Source: Microbulbifer agarilyticus
GTDB lineage: Bacteria; Pseudomonadota; Gammaproteobacteria; Pseudomonadales; Cellvibrionaceae
Length of the DNA stretch: 64,000 nucleotides
Assembly: GCF_019800665.1 (NCBI RefSeq)
Contig: NZ_JAHVKO010000008.1
Location: forward strand, 1 to 64,000
Direction: 5' to 3'
In this document: piece after piece, positions 25,549 to 34,459 of the stretch
Layout of the letters: the number at the start of each line of letters is the position of its first letter
Position numbering within the stretch: position 1 is the first letter of the stretch
Position numbers and translations under genes: made by a program
The notes under the pieces: model-generated
The model's input: the letters and a program-made list of their open reading frames with translations, nothing else
What the model was told of the DNA's origin: nothing
The model's database searches: none

Positions 25549-28500
25549 TTAGCGACGCAGAGTAAAGGCGTCAGACAGAACCAGCGTACGCAACATGTCG
25601 CGCATGCCACCGCCATTGCGCAGGTCTTCACTGACCGCGTGGATGATCAGGTCATCACTTGTGCCTTCTTCGCGCCCAACCACGTAGCGGTAGAACTGAC
25701 GTGCAAAGCAGGCTTCGCCCTGATCACTGCTGGCAATTAGCGATGCCAGCTCCGGTACTGAGTAGAAGTCGTAGCTTTCGCTCGCCGGGTCTAGCACCGT
25801 AGCCGCGCTGTACAGGCTCTTGATACTGCCGCTATCGTCAATTTCGCGCTGCTCACCTGTACCGATGGTTTCGATGGTGCGATACAGGGCATCACTACCG
25901 AAACGCTCGAAGCCGAAGCCAACACCGTCAATAAACTGGTGACAGGCAGCACAGGCCGGATCCGAGGTATGCCGCGCGGTGGCTTCCCGGTTGCTGTCGC
26001 TATCTTCAAACACTACGTTGAAGTCGGCTGCCGCAGGTGGCGGGAACTCCTGACACATCAGCACTTCGCGCACATAAACACCACGCTTGATCGGCGCCGG
26101 GTTTACCGTGCTGGTACGGGAAGCGAGGAAGCTGCCGTGACCCAGCAGGCCGGTACCACTGCGCGCGTCACCGTTGGGGAAGTTGCGAATAGACCAGTCA
26201 CCATTGGTATTTTCCAACCCGTAGTGCGCGGCCAGTTCACCGTTCGCCCAGGTGTAATTCGCAGAGAGCAACTCACTGAATGCGTTGTTGCCGCGAATAT
26301 TTTCCAGCACGAAACCGACGGTCTCTTCTTTGAATGCCGAAATCAGATCCGCACTGCTAATCGCCGGGAATGGATACTGATTGTTGATCAGCCAACCGGA
26401 GATAAAGCGGCGCAGTCCGCGTTCCGCACGCGGGTCCGCCAGCAGACGGTCTACCTGCGCGGCCACATCAAAGTTTGCATCGCTCGCAGCCAGCAACAGG
26501 GTGTCGTCTGGCGTGGTTACCCAGAAGGTGTAGGAAAGCAGAGTCGCGATTTCATAGTTGTTCAGGCGGTACAACCCGGTCGCACTATCCAGTTCACCCA
26601 ACTCGGAACGGTACATAAAGTGCGGCGACATCAGCATGGCCTGGACAACCAGACGGCCATCGTCCTCACTGGTGTACAAGCCGGTGTAACGATCGATTTC
26701 CTGCGTCGTCAGCGGACGGCGGAATAGGCGGAAGCCAAGTGTGTCGACCACACAGCGGTTATCGCCACAGCCATCAATCAAGCTGTTAAAGCCGAACTGG
26801 GAAACCGCCATGTCGGCAACCTGCTCCGAAACCTGCTCGTACCCCAGGGTGCGGTCGTTGCCGGCCCTGAGGAAGGAAGCGGTGTCGAAGTTGCGGAACA
26901 AGCCATCTGCGGGCACCGGCCCCATTACAGACTCATCGAAGGCAATACCGAAGACATCGCTGACGCTGTTGAGGTATTCCTCACGGGTCAGCAGACGCAT
27001 GTTACGCGCATCGAGGTTGCTGCCATCGCAGTCGCTGCCGGAACAATTACTCGTGCTCCAGGCTTCGTCCACAATCAGGCGAGCCGTTTCATAGGCACAG
27101 GCACCCGGCTGGTCGCCCGCACAACTGGCGGTAGCGTCCATCGGCATAAAGTCTTCGATGTACTGCGTGAGTACATTGAGATCCCAATTACTGCCGGTAC
27201 CTGCCAGAGCCGGTGCCACATCGCCCTGCCCCTGATCGCCGTGACAGTTTGCACACTGGGCTGCGTAGAAGTTCTGCCCGGCCTGGTAGTCGTTATTACT
27301 GCTCGGGAAGAGTGCAACCAGCGACAGGTCGTGCTGCGGAATCAACAGTTGCACCTGAGGCTGCGATGGATCACCGACGATGTAAGGCGCCGCATCGCCA
27401 GTCCAGCCACCGAATTCGGTGCCCAAAGGAGCCGCATCTGCATTCACGGTAATCACACTGCCGATTGCATAATCCCGCCCGCCATCAGAGGTTGTTCCGC
27501 CAATCACTGACACACGTGAGGTGTCGCCACCCACCGGTGCTTCAGGAACCCACGGTTCCCAGGCACCGCCGACAAAGCTGGAGGACTCATTGATGTTGCG
27601 CTGGTCACCGGTCTGCTGACCGTTGCCACTGTTGAACACCAGATTGACTTCACCATTTTCCAGATCAGCTTCGTCTACTGAATGGCTCCACCAACCTTCC
27701 GTATCGGGGCCGGACATCAACAGCCCAGGCCACTGAGTGAGCGCCTGGTCCTGGCCATTTACAGTTACCCACAGATGGACGAATACCTGATCCCAATCTT
27801 CCGGGTTGTCGTAACGGACAGCAATACCGTTGAAGCCCTCTTCCAGAGTGGCCGCCGCGGTTAACTCACCCAACACGGCTTGCACCGTAACCGCGCCTTG
27901 CGCATTGCGGGTTACCAGACCACTTTGATCAATCGTCGCCGGGCCGCTGGTCACAGACCAAACAACCTGCCCGTATACATTTGCGCGCGTACCGTCGGCA
28001 CGCACACCGTAGGCAACCAGTTGGCGGCTGCTATCCAGGGCGACATTGCCCGGGGCGATTTCCAACTTGGTAATGCTGACTTCAATACCCGTGACTTCGA
28101 CATCCAGAGTTTCGGTAAATCCACCCTGTTGCACGGTGATCGTTGCGGTGCCATTTTTGGTGGTACCCGCACGCAACACGATAGCGCTTTGGCTTACCGA
28201 CTCGACATCAACGAGCGAAGGATCACTCGTGGTAACGCTCGGAGCAACATCCACCGGTACGGTAAAGCCGTTGTCGTACAGCGCCAAAACATTAACGTTC
28301 AATGCATCGCCCTCATTGAGGCGATTGTCATCGGCGCGTACCACGATACCAACCTGCTGAGCGTTGACGCTGTCGATCCAGTTGCGGAACAGAGCCTCGG
28401 CCACCGGGTTGGTATACAGGGTGCCCTTCGGCATGCGGTTGTTATCGGTGGTCTGATAGATATAGACCAGGCTGCTGGCGTGATCGAACGGACGCAGGCG

Positions 28501-31206
28501 TGCGGCACCACCGGTGGTTTCCACGTTCACCAGGCGCATCTCGTCCAACGGCGTGTCGTACTGCAGGTCCATAAAGCCGCTGGCGTGACAGTGGGAACAG
28601 TTGGTGTCCAGATAAGCGCGTGCACGTTCGTCCAGATCGGCACTGGTATCTTCCGCATCAACAAAGCTGCCATGGGTATCGGCACCACCAATGTTCTGCG
28701 TAAACAGTGCGATGTTGTTGAACACGTCCAGCTGGTTAGCGATGGTTTGTGCACCTTCGCCGTACTGGAAGTTTTTGTTCAGCTGACGGGTATGTACCGC
28801 CAGGGGCTCGCGACTGCCACTTCCGATGTGGCAGGATCCGCAGTCGGCGGCAGACTGCACGGCCCTCTGACGGTTCTCGATACCGCCGTCCATCACTGTG
28901 AGTGATTCTGTAACCAGGTCAGCGTCGCTGCCGTCGCTGTTCCAGTAATAGTTTGCCGCCTGCCAATTACCGGTGTCCTGCCGGAACAGCACAGACGTGG
29001 TAAATGGCTTGGCTGGGCTATCTGCGGTAGCAATACTCTGGTGTTTTACCAGTACCGAGCCGATCGGCAGGTCCCAGTTATTGGTACCGTCGAACGTGAT
29101 CTGGCTGTCGTTCGGCAAGGCAATAAAGTGACGGGTATCGGAGCCGTCAAACCAGCCATCGGTGTTCAGGTCGTATTCCAGTACGCCGGTAACCGGCACC
29201 AGGTTTTGCACGTCGGCGAACAAACCGGTTGCAGAAAGTGTTGCCGGGATCACCGCGCTTTGCGCATCGTCATCGACAACTTTGTAGATCGTCGATTGGC
29301 CACCGTACTCCACACCGTAAGTGGAGACCAACAATGTCTCACCACTCAGGTCGGTGCCGAACGAGGCGATGTTTTCCGGGAAAGCTTCGCTAATTAACTC
29401 CTTGGCTTCGCCGTCGACAATCGACCAGATGCGCTTGGTAACGTAGTCACCGAAGACAAACCGGCCGCTCAGGCCTGGCAGCGAATTTCCGCGATATACC
29501 ACGCCGCCGATAATGGAGTAACCGGTGGGGTGAGCGTAACCATCGCGCGGCGGTTCGAAATCGGTACTACAGTTTTTCGCGGGGTCGCCGCCAAGGTCAC
29601 CACGGTTGTTGGTGCCTTCACACACCGGCCAGCCGTAGTTCTTCCCTTTTTCGATGAGGTTAACTTCTTCGAAGCCCGCCTGGCCGACTTCAGTTTCCCA
29701 CAGGGTGTACGGCGCCTCGGTATCGAAGCTCCAGCGCCACGGGTTACGGTGGCCGTAAGACCAGATTTCTTCGCGGAATCCGGGTACGCCGATAAACGGG
29801 TTGTCTGCGGGAATCTCGTAGTACTTGCCGTCCACCGGCTGTGCCAGCGGCTTGATACGAATGAAGGCACCGAGAAGGTTATCGGTTTCCTGTGCACCGT
29901 TATTGGTACGCGGGTCTTCCGGGTAACTCATGGTGGCACTGTGGCCGTAGGCACCGTCACCAACACCGAGGTACAGGTTATTGTCCTCGGGGTGGAACTG
30001 CATCATGCCACCCTTATGGTCCGGACCACGCTGCGGGATACGCAGGATTTCCACATTGGAGTTGGCAACCACCTGAGTTGGGTTGCTGGGATTATCTACT
30101 GTCCAGCGCGCGAGGATCGCGTCGCCGTAACTACCATCCGGGGCGCGTTCGTTATCGTCGGTTCCGTGGATGTAGTAAATATAAATATACCCGTTGCTGG
30201 CGTAGTTGGGGTCAAACGCCATGCTGAGCAGGCCCTGCTCGTGGTAGTTGCGCACCTCGTTGTCGATGTTCAACAGGGTATTCACTTCGCCGGGCGCCAC
30301 ATCTTCCCGGTTCGGGAAAATAAATATGGAACCGGATTTATCCACCACATACATGGAATCGTTAATGCCATCGGAAATCACCATCACCGGGGACATAAAC
30401 TGGCCCTGAAGATTCGGGTAGGCGATTTCGAAACGGTAACTACCGCCGGAGACATTACCGGAAATCGGGAAATTCAGCGGCTGCTCGAGCAATGGGCGCG
30501 TGGTAGGCGGCAGGTCGACTACCGGCTCCGAGTCCAGCCCGCAGGCATCCGCAGTCATCCACTGGTTCTGGATGTAGCAGGGGTTACCGTCGTAGGTAAG
30601 GTCCGCAGTTTGCGGCGCACCATTGTTGTTGAAAATAACGCTCAGCGAATCCGGCATCACGCCGCCATTCAGATGCGACTCAAAGTCGTAGCAGAAATAT
30701 TCACCCGATGCCGTCATCGCATTACCGGGCCAGCCCGGCAGATTATTCACGCTACCGCCCGGCTGCGGGTTCCAGAAATAAATATGCGGCTGGGCATAAT
30801 TGTCCGGATTATCGAAGCAGATACTCGTGGGGGAATTCCCGGGTGGAGGCTCGACCACTTCGGTTACGCTGATGACTTTGCTGGCATCATTAAACGTGAT
30901 GCGGTAGCGGCCATTAGCAACCTGATAGTCGTTCGCTGGGTAGGCTTCGTCCCAGTTCTGATAGTGGCTGATCTTGAAGCGCGGGTTGGCGTCATCGAAG
31001 GTCTGTTCGGTAACCCAAACACCTTCACCGGCATCGTATTCCATCGCCGTGGTGCCCCAATTATTCGGGGTGCCGCGGAACCAGGCTTCAGACCAGGTTT
31101 GCGCGCTCGCGCTCAACGGGAAGAGTAATGCCAGCGCAAAAAAAACGCGCAGGCAAACGTCAGCAACGGAGTGTGACACTCCGGCTTTTTTCGGGGTAGA
31201 AATCAT
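25549..31206 (-). CDS. Giant secreted starch-binding quinohaemoprotein with PSD/PSCyt domains
   Basis: The 1885-residue product has a signal peptide ending near SASAQ. Modules in order are: RGTPNNW module (about 38-115); CBM26-like module (127-222, FWNPQPG...WPG...FNNNG-PQTADL); PQQ sugar-dehydrogenase (GSDH) propeller (232-640, GPDHKGGMMQFHPED, GHRNPWRW, GKNYGWP); CGSCH near 793; CSHCH near 874; Big_2-like domain (about 1045-1120); second CBM26-like module (1126-1212); a small beta repeat; CANCH near 1322. The end has DUF1587 (about 1402), DUF1595 (1485), DUF1592 (1544-1670), DUF1588 (1686) with CAACH near 1756, and DUF1585 (1815-1885). I infer a starch-attached sugar oxidase that passes electrons through four haems. 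Substrate and acceptor are unknown. MalT-box-like sequence lies upstream, and DUF1552 follows in the same operon. Confidence 0.85.
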   Translation of the reverse strand: MISTPKKAGVSHSVADVCLRVFFALALLFPLSASAQTWSEAWFRGTPNNWGTTAMEYDAGEGVWVTEQTFDDANPRFKISHYQNWDEAYPANDYQVANGRYRITFNDASKVISVTEVVEPPPGNSPTSICFDNPDNYAQPHIYFWNPQPGGSVNNLPGWPGNAMTASGEYFCYDFESHLNGGVMPDSLSVIFNNNGAPQTADLTYDGNPCYIQNQWMTADACGLDSEPVVDLPPTTRPLLEQPLNFPISGNVSGGSYRFEIAYPNLQGQFMSPVMVISDGINDSMYVVDKSGSIFIFPNREDVAPGEVNTLLNIDNEVRNYHEQGLLSMAFDPNYASNGYIYIYYIHGTDDNERAPDGSYGDAILARWTVDNPSNPTQVVANSNVEILRIPQRGPDHKGGMMQFHPEDNNLYLGVGDGAYGHSATMSYPEDPRTNNGAQETDNLLGAFIRIKPLAQPVDGKYYEIPADNPFIGVPGFREEIWSYGHRNPWRWSFDTEAPYTLWETEVGQAGFEEVNLIEKGKNYGWPVCEGTNNRGDLGGDPAKNCSTDFEPPRDGYAHPTGYSIIGGVVYRGNSLPGLSGRFVFGDYVTKRIWSIVDGEAKELISEAFPENIASFGTDLSGETLLVSTYGVEYGGQSTIYKVVDDDAQSAVIPATLSATGLFADVQNLVPVTGVLEYDLNTDGWFDGSDTRHFIALPNDSQITFDGTNNWDLPIGSVLVKHQSIATADSPAKPFTTSVLFRQDTGNWQAANYYWNSDGSDADLVTESLTVMDGGIENRQRAVQSAADCGSCHIGSGSREPLAVHTRQLNKNFQYGEGAQTIANQLDVFNNIALFTQNIGGADTHGSFVDAEDTSADLDERARAYLDTNCSHCHASGFMDLQYDTPLDEMRLVNVETTGGAARLRPFDHASSLVYIYQTTDNNRMPKGTLYTNPVAEALFRNWIDSVNAQQVGIVVRADDNRLNEGDALNVNVLALYDNGFTVPVDVAPSVTTSDPSLVDVESVSQSAIVLRAGTTKNGTATITVQQGGFTETLDVEVTGIEVSITKLEIAPGNVALDSSRQLVAYGVRADGTRANVYGQVVWSVTSGPATIDQSGLVTRNAQGAVTVQAVLGELTAAATLEEGFNGIAVRYDNPEDWDQVFVHLWVTVNGQDQALTQWPGLLMSGPDTEGWWSHSVDEADLENGEVNLVFNSGNGQQTGDQRNINESSSFVGGAWEPWVPEAPVGGDTSRVSVIGGTTSDGGRDYAIGSVITVNADAAPLGTEFGGWTGDAAPYIVGDPSQPQVQLLIPQHDLSLVALFPSSNNDYQAGQNFYAAQCANCHGDQGQGDVAPALAGTGSNWDLNVLTQYIEDFMPMDATASCAGDQPGACAYETARLIVDEAWSTSNCSGSDCDGSNLDARNMRLLTREEYLNSVSDVFGIAFDESVMGPVPADGLFRNFDTASFLRAGNDRTLGYEQVSEQVADMAVSQFGFNSLIDGCGDNRCVVDTLGFRLFRRPLTTQEIDRYTGLYTSEDDGRLVVQAMLMSPHFMYRSELGELDSATGLYRLNNYEIATLLSYTFWVTTPDDTLLLAASDANFDVAAQVDRLLADPRAERGLRRFISGWLINNQYPFPAISSADLISAFKEETVGFVLENIRGNNAFSELLSANYTWANGELAAHYGLENTNGDWSIRNFPNGDARSGTGLLGHGSFLASRTSTVNPAPIKRGVYVREVLMCQEFPPPAAADFNVVFEDSDSNREATARHTSDPACAACHQFIDGVGFGFERFGSDALYRTIETIGTGEQREIDDSGSIKSLYSAATVLDPASESYDFYSVPELASLIASSDQGEACFARQFYRYVVGREEGTSDDLIIHAVSEDLRNGGGMRDMLRTLVLSDAFTLRR

Positions 31207-31299
31207 CGCTGTGCTCCGGGAGTTATTTTTATCCGGACGACCATCATGTTTTTACATGCGGCTTTTATTATTTTGCTGACGACCTCTCAGCATGTTTTT

Positions 31300-31373
31300 T
31301 ACGCCCCTTTTTGGGGCGAGTGTTTACGTTACTCCCTTTTTATAGAACCTTTCCTCCTCCCCCCCGGGGCGTA
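31300..31373. promoter_or_regulatory. Putative starch-regulon sites upstream of the giant redox gene
   Basis: CCTCCTCCCC at 31353-31362 is the exact complement of GGGGAGGAGG, which fits the MalT-box consensus GGGGA(T/G)GAGG and is oriented with the gene. GGGGCGTA occurs at 31366-31373 and, on the other strand, at 31300-31307 within a CGCCCC-TTTTT-GGGGCG inverted repeat. The remaining part of the 31207-31550 gap holds the terminator described next and nothing else I recognise. Confidence 0.5.
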
Positions 31374-31429
31374 GTCGTCCCCCCCGCCAATTTGTGTTAA
31401 AGCGCGAACAATTTGCGGAAATTACAGGC

Positions 31430-31463
31430 AAAAAAAAGCCGATATCAGAATACTGATACCGGC
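31430..31463 (-). terminator. Rho-independent terminator of the GH13 lipoprotein gene
   Basis: On the minus strand GCCGGTATCAG pairs with CTGATATCGGC (31463-31453, 31448-31438; one mismatch) and runs into eight T residues. Confidence 0.85.
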
Positions 31464-31550
31464 AAACCTTTCGACGAGAAAGAGAGGGTTGGGTCACACA
31501 AGGATAAATGTGGACTCGAAAAACATCTTCGAAATTTCGTTACTCAAAAA

Positions 31551-33308
31551 TTAGCGCGCACTCATCTGGCTGGATTTGCTTTCGCCAAGCAGCAGAATGT
31601 CGAATGCGGTATCGAACTTAAGCTCACCATTTTCGACAACGGCTTCACTGCCAGAGTAGTAGTCTTTTACCACTGCGCCTTCGGCAAATACGTCACCAGC
31701 TGCAACGCTCTTCGCACCTGCGGGCATATCGATGGCAACCAGGACACGGTCGCTCTCCGCACCATCACGCTCCAGATTACGGGAGAAAATATAAGGGGCT
31801 TCGTTCAGCTGCTTGTGCACACCAGCACCTACCGCCATATGCGACTGACGGAACTGACCGAGCTTTTTCCAGTGGCTCAAAATCTCGCTGGTTTCGCTCT
31901 GCTGAATGCTGTCCCAGTCCATCGGCACACGCATGGATGCATCGCCGTAGGCCTGCTCATCAATCATCGGGCGGGCAATTTCATCACCGTAGTAAATCTG
32001 TGCACCACCCGGTGCCAACATCAGTTTCAGCGCCGCGCTTTTCACCTGCTTGCGCTCGCGGTCGAACGAGTGGTGATCATCGTGGGAACCCAGGTAGTTC
32101 AACACGGCAACACCATCCAGCTCACCACCGTGAAGAATGCTGGAGTAGTCGCTGAAGATGTTTTCCATATCCTGAGAAGCGTGGGCGGCGAAGCCCATGT
32201 TGATCAGGCTATCGAAACCGTGGTTGAAGAAGTCGACCTTGCGATCACCGAAGTTGTAGTAACGGCCTTCGCTGCTGGCGAAGTTGTTTACGCCGTAATG
32301 GAAAACTTCACCGACCATGAAGAACTCGCGATCATCCAGTTTGCTTTCTGGGTTATTCGCTTTCCACTCGGCCAGCGCCAGGCTCGCTTCTTTTTTCAGT
32401 ACGCCCCAGATCTCTGGCTCAACGTGTTTTACGGTATCTACACGGAAGCCTGCTACGCCATATTCGCGCACCCAGTCGGTCAGCCACTTCACGATGTAGT
32501 ACTTCGGTGCACGCGGGTAACCAGTACGCTCAAAGAAGGCATCCAGCTCGGCAACTTCCTGCTCCAGACGGCCTTCACGCTGCCACTTTTCGGTGAGCTG
32601 CGGCGGCAGGTCGACTGGCTCTTCGCTTTCGGTCAGGATGTCTGGCAGGTTGTCGGTCAGCGCACAGGTGACGTTCTGGGCAAAGCTGCTCCAATCACAC
32701 TGCGGGTTGGTACGCACCCAGTCGGACGGCCACAGCGGATCTTCGCTGGTAACCGGGCCGGTGTGGTTGATGATCACATCCATAAAGATGCGCACACCTT
32801 TGCTGCGCGCTTTGGCGATCAGCTCGGCCAGTTCTTCTTCGGTACCAAAGTTGGCATCTACGGTAGTCCAGTCCTTCGGCCAGTAACCGTGGAACGCGTA
32901 GGTGCGTTTGTCACCCTCGTCGTAGCCATGCACGTTCTCGATGATCGGAGACATCCAGATGGCATCGACACCCAGGTCGGTGAAGTAGCCCTCTTCCAGC
33001 TTCTGGATCACGCCGCGCAGGTCACCACCGTGGAAACCGCGCATATGGGCGGCATCGCCCTTACGGCCGTAGGACAGGTCATTGTCCGGGTTACCGTTGT
33101 GGAAACGGTCCGGGAGCATGAAATAGATGGTAGCGTTGTTCCAGAACGGATCAGTGGCCGCGCTCTTGTAGTTGGCCGGCTCCGCCTTGGCTACATTCTG
33201 GGGGGCCTCTGGGGCGCTCTGTACGGATTCGACGTCGCTGTCGGTGCATCCGCTCATAGTCAGGGCCGCCGCTGAAATAAAGGCCGCCAAACTGGTCATT
33301 TTTCTCAT
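31551..33308 (-). CDS. GH13 alpha-amylase-family lipoprotein
   Basis: The ATG at 33308 has GGAGGGAAG just upstream. The 585-residue product has a lipoprotein signal (AALTMSGCTDS), and Thr after the Cys is compatible with the outer membrane. The barrel begins NNATIYFMLPDRFHNGNPDND and shows FHGGDLRGV, Asp291 (FRVDTVKH), Glu334 (MVGEVFH) and Asp410 (LGSHDDHH). A C-terminal beta domain (about 490-575) follows. It probably cuts starch or large maltodextrins at the cell surface or in the periplasm, near the neighbouring TonB receptor. It has its own promoter region with the shared G-rich motif and its own terminator. Confidence 0.9.
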   Translation of the reverse strand: MRKMTSLAAFISAAALTMSGCTDSDVESVQSAPEAPQNVAKAEPANYKSAATDPFWNNATIYFMLPDRFHNGNPDNDLSYGRKGDAAHMRGFHGGDLRGVIQKLEEGYFTDLGVDAIWMSPIIENVHGYDEGDKRTYAFHGYWPKDWTTVDANFGTEEELAELIAKARSKGVRIFMDVIINHTGPVTSEDPLWPSDWVRTNPQCDWSSFAQNVTCALTDNLPDILTESEEPVDLPPQLTEKWQREGRLEQEVAELDAFFERTGYPRAPKYYIVKWLTDWVREYGVAGFRVDTVKHVEPEIWGVLKKEASLALAEWKANNPESKLDDREFFMVGEVFHYGVNNFASSEGRYYNFGDRKVDFFNHGFDSLINMGFAAHASQDMENIFSDYSSILHGGELDGVAVLNYLGSHDDHHSFDRERKQVKSAALKLMLAPGGAQIYYGDEIARPMIDEQAYGDASMRVPMDWDSIQQSETSEILSHWKKLGQFRQSHMAVGAGVHKQLNEAPYIFSRNLERDGAESDRVLVAIDMPAGAKSVAAGDVFAEGAVVKDYYSGSEAVVENGELKFDTAFDILLLGESKSSQMSAR

Positions 33309-33373
33309 TATCTTCCCTCCGTCGTTATAGAACGGTCATCACATCAGCCTAATGTACTCCGCTGCCCCCCAGA

Positions 33374-33403
33374 TTCATCCTCCCGAGGCGGGGCGTAGAT
33401 GAA
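33374..33403. promoter_or_regulatory. Putative starch-regulon site upstream of the GH13 lipoprotein gene
   Basis: TTCATC (33374-33379) and GATGAA (33398-33403) flank CTCCC and GGGGCGTA (33390-33397). The reverse complement of TTCATCCTCCC contains GGATGA, the MalT-box core. It lies 66-95 bases upstream of the start codon, a normal activator distance. Confidence 0.5.
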
Positions 33404-33565
33404 AAAATCGACGGTCGGTGATAGTCTTGACTCCCCGTTCTAGGGGCCGCCTACAAGCACAAAAAGCTCACAAAAACAGAGGGCGGTGAATCTGCGCTGG
33501 AGAAGAACAAACACTGCGCAGGGAGAGAACTTAGGGACCAGATTTCCAAATTTGTAGGAGTGAAC

Positions 33566-34408
33566 ATGCAGGACAAACCCGTAGTATTCGTGGTCGTAGA
33601 CCCCAACGACGAGCGCCACGTAGCCCTCGACCGCGCCCTGGCAACCGCCCGCGAGCGCAACCCGCAGCCCAAATTGGCCGTGTTCGTAGCCGTTGACGGC
33701 GAAGCCGTAGACACCCGCGCGGTGAATGATCACCTGTTCCGCGACGAGTTCTGGTTCCGCGACCAGATTCGCAAGCCGATTGAAGAGGCCGGCGTGGAGT
33801 TCGACATCACCGTATGCTGGTCCAGCGACTGGCAAGCGGCCATCATCCAGGAATCCAAGCGCTGCAACGCGGAAATGATCTACCTGCCGGTACACGCGCG
33901 CAGCAGCAGCCGCTTCACCTTCGCCGAGTCCAAGTGGCAGGTACTGAAGCAGGCCAAATGCCCTGTAGTACTGATCCGTCCGGGCGCACAGGACCGCCGT
34001 AAAGTGGTACTGGCTACCGTCAACTACCAGGCGCAGACCACCCAGCAGCGCCAGCTGAACCGCCAGATCACCGAGCGCGCCAGCTACATTGCCGAGGTAT
34101 ACGGTGCGGAACTGCACCTGGTGAACGCGTTCCTGGATTCCATGCTGTACCCGGACCGCGGCGCCCTGGCCAAGCTGGCCACCAAAACCGGCGTACCAAC
34201 TGACCGCATTCACGTGAAGCAGGGCTACACCAACGAAGTAGTTGCGGAGATCGCCAAAGAGATCAACGCTGAATTGGTGGTTATGGGTACCCTGAACCAG
34301 TACGGCGAAACCGGCTCACTTCTGCGTGGCAATACCGCCGAGCGTGTCATCGGCTCGCTGGATATCGATGTGATGGTGTGTAACGCGTTTACCAATACCG
34401 CGCACTAA
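33566..34408 (+). CDS. Tandem universal stress protein (UspE-like)
   Basis: The ATG at 33566 has TAGGAG five bases upstream. The 280-residue protein has two Usp domains (about 1-142 and 143-280). The second ends in ELVVMGTLNQYGETGSLLRGNTAERVIG, matching the G-x2-G-x9-G-S/T nucleotide-binding pattern of ATP-type Usp proteins. The first lacks it. Double-domain Usp proteins act in stress and motility responses. It has its own terminator and may respond to growth state rather than to starch. Confidence 0.88.
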   Translation: MQDKPVVFVVVDPNDERHVALDRALATARERNPQPKLAVFVAVDGEAVDTRAVNDHLFRDEFWFRDQIRKPIEEAGVEFDITVCWSSDWQAAIIQESKRCNAEMIYLPVHARSSSRFTFAESKWQVLKQAKCPVVLIRPGAQDRRKVVLATVNYQAQTTQQRQLNRQITERASYIAEVYGAELHLVNAFLDSMLYPDRGALAKLATKTGVPTDRIHVKQGYTNEVVAEIAKEINAELVVMGTLNQYGETGSLLRGNTAERVIGSLDIDVMVCNAFTNTAH

Positions 34409-34430
34409 TTTCACAACCTTCATCTTGTGT

Positions 34431-34459
34431 AAAAAACGCCGGCATTGCCGGCGTTTTTT
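34431..34459. terminator. Bidirectional rho-independent terminator
   Basis: AAAAAACGCCGGC (34431-34443) and GCCGGCGTTTTTT (34447-34459) pair across three bases. It overlaps the last bases of the convergent halogenase gene by two. Confidence 0.9.

Noticed and set aside
29530-33275. Long plus-strand frames opposite the giant redox gene and the GH13 lipoprotein
   Set aside because: The minus-strand products carry unmistakable family motifs, and the opposite frames have no signals or known domains.
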